Assembly: GCA_964019055.1 (NCBI GenBank)
Contig: OZ025217.1
Coordinates: 3,418,501 to 3,482,500 of the forward strand
Length of the DNA: 64,000 nucleotides
Origin: Anthopleura xanthogrammica
Lineage: Eukaryota; Cnidaria; Anthozoa; Actiniaria; Actiniidae
Reading direction: 5' to 3'
Below the pieces are notes generated by a model. The model was not told the origin of the DNA, searched no databases, and was given only the letters and a program-made list of their open reading frames with translations. Every line of letters starts with the position of its first letter. Positions within the stretch are counted from its first letter, which is position 1. Of this stretch, positions 59,801 to 64,000 are shown piece after piece. A program made the translations under genes and the position numbers.

Positions 59801-62800
59801 TACGTCCAGACGAGCTCCTTTCTGTTAATAAGATCAAAATCATTGTAAGGAGGAGGAGAACAAGAAAAGGAGGACAGCAATGGGAATATAGACCCCTTCC
59901 AGCACGTTGGAATGCAGCTCAATTTGGAGGACAAAACAATAGGATCTAATTATATTTTCAGGATTTTGAAATTCTTTTGTGTCGTCCTCTAAATTGAGCT
60001 GCTCTGACTTCACGTTAAAGGGGTCTATTGGTTTGGCTACCTTCATAAGATTTAATACACACAGAGTAGAACCTCTAATAGTTGCCCTGTGTAAGGGTGT
60101 CTGTCCATAGTTATCGTCATGGTAACATTGGTGAAGCTATAACTACTGAACAGATTTGCATACCTTCAACAGATTTAGTACACACAGAGTAGAACCCCTA
60201 ATAGCCGCCCTGTGTAAGGGTGTTTGTCCATAGTTATCAGCATGGTTAAGGAGTGCAATTATGTCCTGGCTTTGCTCTGCCATTGCTTCCACCAATAGGC
60301 TTGTGATAGAGACTGGATCTGATAGACTGGAGTCTGTGTGCCTAAAACCAAATATAGGGAAATATTTTCATTCTTTCATTCCTTATTTTATTTATTCATT
60401 CAACCATTGATTAGCCCACATTTTTACTCTGACGAAGTGAATTTTTTGATATATGTATTACTGTAGATAAATTATTCTTATTTGTTCAATTGCTCATTCA
60501 TTCGTCCATTGAGCAATCACTTCCTGCTTGATCAAGGTAAAACGTATTCATTTATTCATTAACTCACTCCATAATTTTTTCATTTTTTCTTCCATCTTCA
60601 ATTTAGCAGATTTTACTTCAGAATGATGAAACTTTTATATGTTTCTGTTCCTTTCAAGTGCCTTTTTTTCAAAATTCACTGGTTTACAAGACTTTTTGAA
60701 AAAAGATAAGCATGCGGGTAGACATTATTAATAAAGATATCGCAGTCACGACACATGCCTCGGTCACAGCAAGGTGTGGTCCATGCCATACGTTTTTCAT
60801 AGTCATACAGAAACTGCTCTATGAAGGTGTCTTACCTTCCAATTTTAACAAAAGCATAGTGCAGAGGAATCCTTCCCCTAGTGTCTCTTGCAGCAGTATC
60901 AGCTCCATACTTCAACAACAAATCCTCCAGCTCTGTCAGGGTCTCAAAACCTCCAGTTGTTTTATTGGCTGCATAATGAAGAATGGAACGGCCTTTCTTG
61001 TCTGTGGAGTTGACTTTTGCTCCTGCTTCTAGTAGAGCCTTTGCTAACTTTAAACGGTCTCCAGAACTGTCTGCTACAACAAATACCATCTCAGTCGCAT
61101 GATGGCATCATTTACATTTATATTACTACTACCAAAATGTTTCGTGAATTTTCTTTCTTAACCATTAATAGTTAAATAATTTATCAACATGCGAACTCGG
61201 TTACTGCGGGCTGCACGCTGAAATTTAGTTTTTCACTTCCATCAATCGAAAATAATCAGTCGGAATGTTTTATATTTTTGACTGGTGGCAGTGAAAAACT
61301 AAATTCCAACAGGCAACTATAGAGTTCTCCTGTCATGAAAATAGCAGTAATGGCTCTTGTTTTTAACAATGTGCTTGGGCCTCTGGCCTGCTTATGACCC
61401 ATGCCATCGATACACTAATGGAAAAACTGTGTACATATTCAAAATGGCGTCAGAAACGTGACAAGACTGGAACAAGACCCAGTAGTTTGCTATAGTCCCC
61501 TGTACAGCCATAGCTTCTGATCTAACATACCTGGGTCGTTAGTAACTGCATGAGAAAGAGCACTACGGCCATCCTTGTCGACCAAGTTAGGATCTGCTTT
61601 CATTCGTAGAAGACAGAGGGCTTCATCATATTGTAAGCTTGGTCTAAGGAAAGAGTTTCATTGGTTAGTGATGATGCAGTACACCTGGGAGGGTACGCCA
61701 ATATAACGAAGGGCAAGGTTCATCGTTATATCTTTTAGGTAACTACTGGATTGATGGCCCCAGTCATTAAAATGGATATCAGTTATCATGCAATAAACTC
61801 AATGATTTTTTTTTGCTTTTAATTAAATGATTTATCTTATTTTTCAAAGTGTTATCTTTTAGGGTTAAAATTTAAACCAGGACCACACCCAGACTCTCTT
61901 TTAGGGGTTAAGTCTGATAAATCATCCATGTCCAACTTACATGCATGCCATTATTATGGGTGTTGCAAAGAGATCTCGTTCATCTTCAGAGAGTAAGTTC
62001 ACATCGGCACCTCTTTTAACCTATGTAAGATTGTAACAGTCTGATTATATAGACGAGTGGAAAAAAAGAATGGCAACAGCACAGATACCATTAATCAAAT
62101 TCATGAAATGACAATCTCCCTCTTGCCTATTGCCTTTGGCTCCAACAACCTTTTTTGAAACAGGTATATCCTGTGCCAATCCATTATAAGTCATCTGACA
62201 TGTCGTAATGGACTAAATACATACCAATGGTTCAATAGAGTAAGGTCTGTGCCAGTGGATAGCCAGGTGTAGAGGAGTGCGGCCATGACGGTCACATGAA
62301 TTGATGATGTCATTGCTACTAGGAAGTTTTTCAAAAAGTAGATCTAAAAGTTCATTCTTTTCATCTTTCTTTTCATGGTCATAATGGAGAGTAAGGAAAT
62401 GAAGGCAAGAGAACTTTCCTAATAAAAAAAAAAATTGCCATTATTGGTTATATACAGGTATTTCAATAAGGTTGGTGAAGGTTTTGTTGCATATTGTGTG
62501 TTGTGTGTTACATGCTGCATATTGCTTCCTAAGCTTGAAATATATTATATTCATATGTAAATATTATGCCAGAAAAGCAATATTTGTGTTGTGTTGTGTT
62601 GTGTTGTGTTGTGTTGTGTTGTGATGGTTGCATGTGTTGTGTTGTCATAGTTGTGTTGTGTTGTCATGGTTGTGTTGTGTTGTGTTGTCATGGTTGCATG
62701 TGTTGTCATGGTTGCATGTGTTGTTGTCATGGTTGTGTTGTGTTGTCATGGTTGAGTTATGTTATGTTGTGTTGTGTTGTGTTGTGTTGTGTTGTGTTGT

Positions 62801-63951
62801 GTTGTGTTGTGTTGTGATGGTTGCATGTGTTGTGTTGTCATGGTTGCATGTGTTGTCATGGTTGTGTTGTGTTGTGTTGTCATGGTTGCATGTGTTGTCA
62901 TGGTTGCATGTGTTGTTGTCATGGTTGTGTTGTGTTGTCATGGTTGTGTTGTGTTGTCATGGTTGAGTTATGTTATGTTGTGTTGTGTTGTGTTGTGTTG
63001 TGTTGTGTTGTGTTGTGTTGTGTTGTGTTGTGTTGTGTTGTGTTGTGTTGTGTTGTGTTGTGTTGCATCGTATTGTATTGACTGTTTACTTTTTCGATGC
63101 TGAAATGTTGTTACCTGTGACTCCATACTCATCATCTTCCTCCTTCTCATCCTTTTTCCTGTTGACTGTCAGATGCAATGTAGATGGAGATCTTCTACAA
63201 ACCTAAGATAATTATCATAATAATAATCATGAGTTCATCATCCCTATAATCATCATCATCATCATCAATTTCATCATCATTACAATAATCAGAGTTAGAG
63301 AGATGTTGAAACAATTGTGTATTAATTGCCAAGATCATTTGGGATTGACAAGAATCTTCTTGCTTTGCAGATTGCACTTACCGCCTGAAACCTTCAAATT
63401 CTATTGATGCTCTGTAACAGCCTCTTGGCTGATCAAAGTTAGGGCATCAGGCTAACTCAAAGATCAAATTGGAATTTAGCCTGTTTGATAGCAAGTATGT
63501 GAGTTCCCCAGAGGCTTGTCAAGGTGAGTGGACTAACCAAGATGCCAACTTAGGATCCTATCTGAGCCACAATAGACTGCTTTACTGATACGGTAGCCAT
63601 TTAGGTAGGGGGGGGGGGGGGAGGGATATATGAAGCTTCTATTTGCACCGATTAATGTTAACTATTCACCACAAGACCTAGACCTAGAGCTCTTTACCTA
63701 GAGCTGAATTAAGATGGACATGAAAGAAAGACAGGTAAATGAAACTCTACAGTATATATAACTAGAAATCTTTGTTTTGTAAATCAAGATGGCTGCCGTA
63801 TCGTCAAAGTAGTCCATTGTTCCTGGAATGAGGGAAGGAAATGCAGAGCAGAATCTAGAGAATACTTTGTCAGTTATGTTCTTACTTTTTCTCCTTTCTT
63901 AATTTTCCCAACACGAGCAGTAGGATCAGCCCCAAAATCTTCAATTAAAAT
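49575..63951 (-). CDS. Ankyrin-WGR poly(ADP-ribose) polymerase (PME-5/tankyrase-like), 5' end off window
   Basis: Exons on the minus strand: 63951-63886, 63202-63115, 62418-62225, 62020-61941, 61643-61531, 61073-60836, 60341-60164, 59821-59745, 59634-59542, 59192-58982, 58852-58694, 58218-58101, 57834-57741, 57393-57222, 56688-56509, 56070-55900, 55518-55310, 54861-54756, 54484-54315, 53891-53735, 53207-53071, 52793-52733, 52380-52203, 51679-51569, 51135-50924, 50410-50315, 49874-49575. They give 1,322 residues plus stop with consistent phases. Order: at least 13 ankyrin-type repeats, acidic linker, WGR domain, PARP helical regulatory domain, ADP-ribosyltransferase domain. This order is that of nematode PME-5 rather than vertebrate tankyrase, which has SAM instead of WGR. 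Known members attach ADP-ribose chains to proteins, and WGR domains respond to DNA breaks. The N terminus lies beyond the right edge. Confidence 0.93.
50624..50770 (+). mobile_element. tRNA-derived SINE
   Basis: Head GCACAGGTGGCGTAGCGGTT, B-box-like GGTTCGTGTCC and tail ending in AAATTTGTAAATTTGTAAAT-type repeats, in a PARP intron. Confidence 0.75.
51176..51520. mobile_element. MITE-like element, family M5
   Basis: Left arm TTTACCAATACGGCAGCCAT, right arm AAGATGGCCGCCGTATTGG. A related copy is at 63573-63819 with GATACGGTAGCCAT and AAGATGGCTGCCGTATC. Both lie in PARP introns. Confidence 0.75.
54315..54861 (-). CDS. WGR domain exons of the PARP gene
   Basis: Exons 54861-54756 and 54484-54315 encode about 92 residues from EVYIDPTTGIPYDILL through NNFYKMQV and the diagnostic LNRWGRIGSFGQ to EFRRIFRSKTGNHWEE. 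The layout matches the WGR domain of PARP1 (SYYKLQ, RSWGRVG, KTGNAW). WGR domains in PARP1-3 contact DNA and help switch on catalysis. The acidic, Pro-rich exon 55518-55310 just before it has no recognised fold and looks like a linker. Confidence 0.93.
55616..55796. mobile_element. MITE-like element, family M2
   Basis: Arms GTCTTTAACTTGGACGTAAT and CACGCTAAAGAG; a shorter M2 copy is just downstream at 55045-55190. Confidence 0.75.
55900..63951 (-). CDS. Ankyrin-repeat region of the PARP gene (16 exons)
   Basis: About 744 residues in 16 exons. Ankyrin TPLH-like motifs appear in order: GRTPLHLAIH, GRSALSHAVT, GRIPLHYAFV and GRSILHYAAN, GQTPLHRAAI, GNTPLSLAIR, RRNILHLLAL, GAIPLHYAAC, GMTPLACSFD, TTPLIEACFG, GRTPLMELVR, GKTVLHHCVQ and GKTPLQYIVQ. 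Ankyrin arrays bind partner proteins, so this part probably selects substrates or location. The 5' end of exon 59192-58982 is set by phase (GGCAG acceptor); its upstream region has no clear pyrimidine tract, so this boundary is the least certain. Confidence 0.85.
56145..56272. repeat. Tandem repeat of a CATTCATCGTCACG unit
   Basis: Nine or so 14-15 base units with a few substitutions in a PARP intron. Confidence 0.9.
56888..57126. mobile_element. MITE-like element M3 inserted within a SINE
   Basis: Ends TACACGCATCAAGCATTCCG and the exact complement. It splits a tRNA-derived SINE into 56755-56887 and 57127-57176. Confidence 0.85.
57874..58056. mobile_element. MITE-like element, family M2
   Basis: Starts CTCTTTACCTTGGGTGTAAT and ends with the complement ATTACGCCCAAGCTG. 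The two arms pair over about 70 bases. It lies in a PARP intron. Confidence 0.8.
58492..58512. repeat. Poly-G run
   Basis: About 20 consecutive G in a PARP intron; a shorter G run lies at 63609-63621. Confidence 0.9.
59306..59408. repeat. Inverted repeat hairpin
   Basis: Arms TATTATTCAACTTGCACATT and its complement around about 50 bases, in a PARP intron. Confidence 0.8.
59888..60029. mobile_element. MITE-like element, family M1
   Basis: Arms TATAGACCCCTTCCAGCACG and AAAGGGGTCTATT around the shared AGCTCAATTTGGAGG inner arms; sits directly beside the duplicated ankyrin exon copy. Confidence 0.8.
60041..60136 (-). CDS. Partially duplicated ankyrin exon in a PARP intron
   Basis: About 81 bases here repeat, with roughly nine mismatches by eye, the 3' part of the neighbouring exon 60341-60164. 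The copy codes NYGQTPLHRATIRG versus NYGQTPLHRAAIRG and keeps a GT donor (GTAGCC). A possible acceptor (TTATAG) would make it a 96-base, phase 0 to phase 0 exon of 32 residues, so inclusion would keep the frame and add an extra ankyrin hairpin. It may equally be a silent relic. Confidence 0.5.
62581..63066. repeat. (TTGTG)n pentanucleotide array with longer repeated blocks
   Basis: TTGTG runs alternate with TCATGGTTGCATGTG blocks. A segment of roughly 200 bases occurs twice (about 62615-62790 and 62815-62995), which indicates duplication of a mixed block. It lies in a PARP intron about 50 bases from the donor of exon 63202-63115. Confidence 0.95.
63573..63819. mobile_element. MITE-like element, family M5
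   Basis: Arms GACTGCTTTACTGATACGG and CCGTATCGTCAAAGTAGTCC; contains a run of G near its middle left. Confidence 0.7.
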
Positions 63952-64000
63952 CTAAAAAGAAAAAAAAAAATGAATTGATTGTTTGTTAATTACAAATTTA

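Noticed and set aside
62566..63206. Cys/Val/Leu-rich frames, at first glance a membrane protein
   Set aside because: They are translations of the TTGTG pentanucleotide array.

Overview
This window is nuclear DNA from an animal. All three main genes are spread over many short exons with GT/AG introns, and the introns and spacers are AT-rich and full of short inverted-repeat elements, tRNA-derived SINEs and microsatellites. Gene content (a secreted TSP1/EGF/Sushi/cadherin giant, a MAU2 cohesin loader, an ankyrin-WGR-PARP of the nematode PME-5 type) and the Arg-rich TSP1 proteins suggest an invertebrate, most likely an anthozoan cnidarian such as a coral. That placement is inference, not proven here.

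Layout. (1) 1-34,512, minus strand: one very large gene whose 3' end lies off the left edge. I could join 29 consecutive exons plus two alternative signal-peptide first exons, with every splice phase agreeing. The product has at least about 3,396 residues: signal peptide, Arg-rich stretch, eight thrombospondin type 1 repeats, an EGF, a Sushi-like module, about 26 cadherin repeats, then another EGF as the sequence runs out. Eighteen of the cadherin repeats are three tandem copies of a six-cadherin block (632, 645 and 640 residues). (2) 4,890-5,368, plus strand: a candidate two-exon small gene nested inside an intron of the cadherin gene, about 111-113 residues, not recognised. (3) 37,030-46,876, plus strand: a complete 21-exon MAU2 (Scc4) gene, 611 residues, essentially the length of human MAU2. 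(4) 49,575 to beyond 64,000, minus strand: the 3' 27 exons of a poly(ADP-ribose) polymerase with a long ankyrin array, a WGR domain, the PARP helical regulatory domain and a catalytic domain with the H-Y-E residues in place.

The genes do not form a pathway. The cadherin product is extracellular, MAU2 loads cohesin on chromatin, and the PARP probably acts in the nucleus on DNA damage. Between genes (34.5-37.0 kb and 46.9-49.6 kb) and in the long introns I see only repeats and AT-rich sequence. At least six families of inverted-repeat, MITE-like elements recur, twice inserted into tRNA-derived sequence.

The best candidates for something undescribed are the TSP1-EGF-Sushi-cadherin architecture with its triplicated six-cadherin block, the pair of interchangeable signal-peptide/TSP1 first exons, and the nested small gene.
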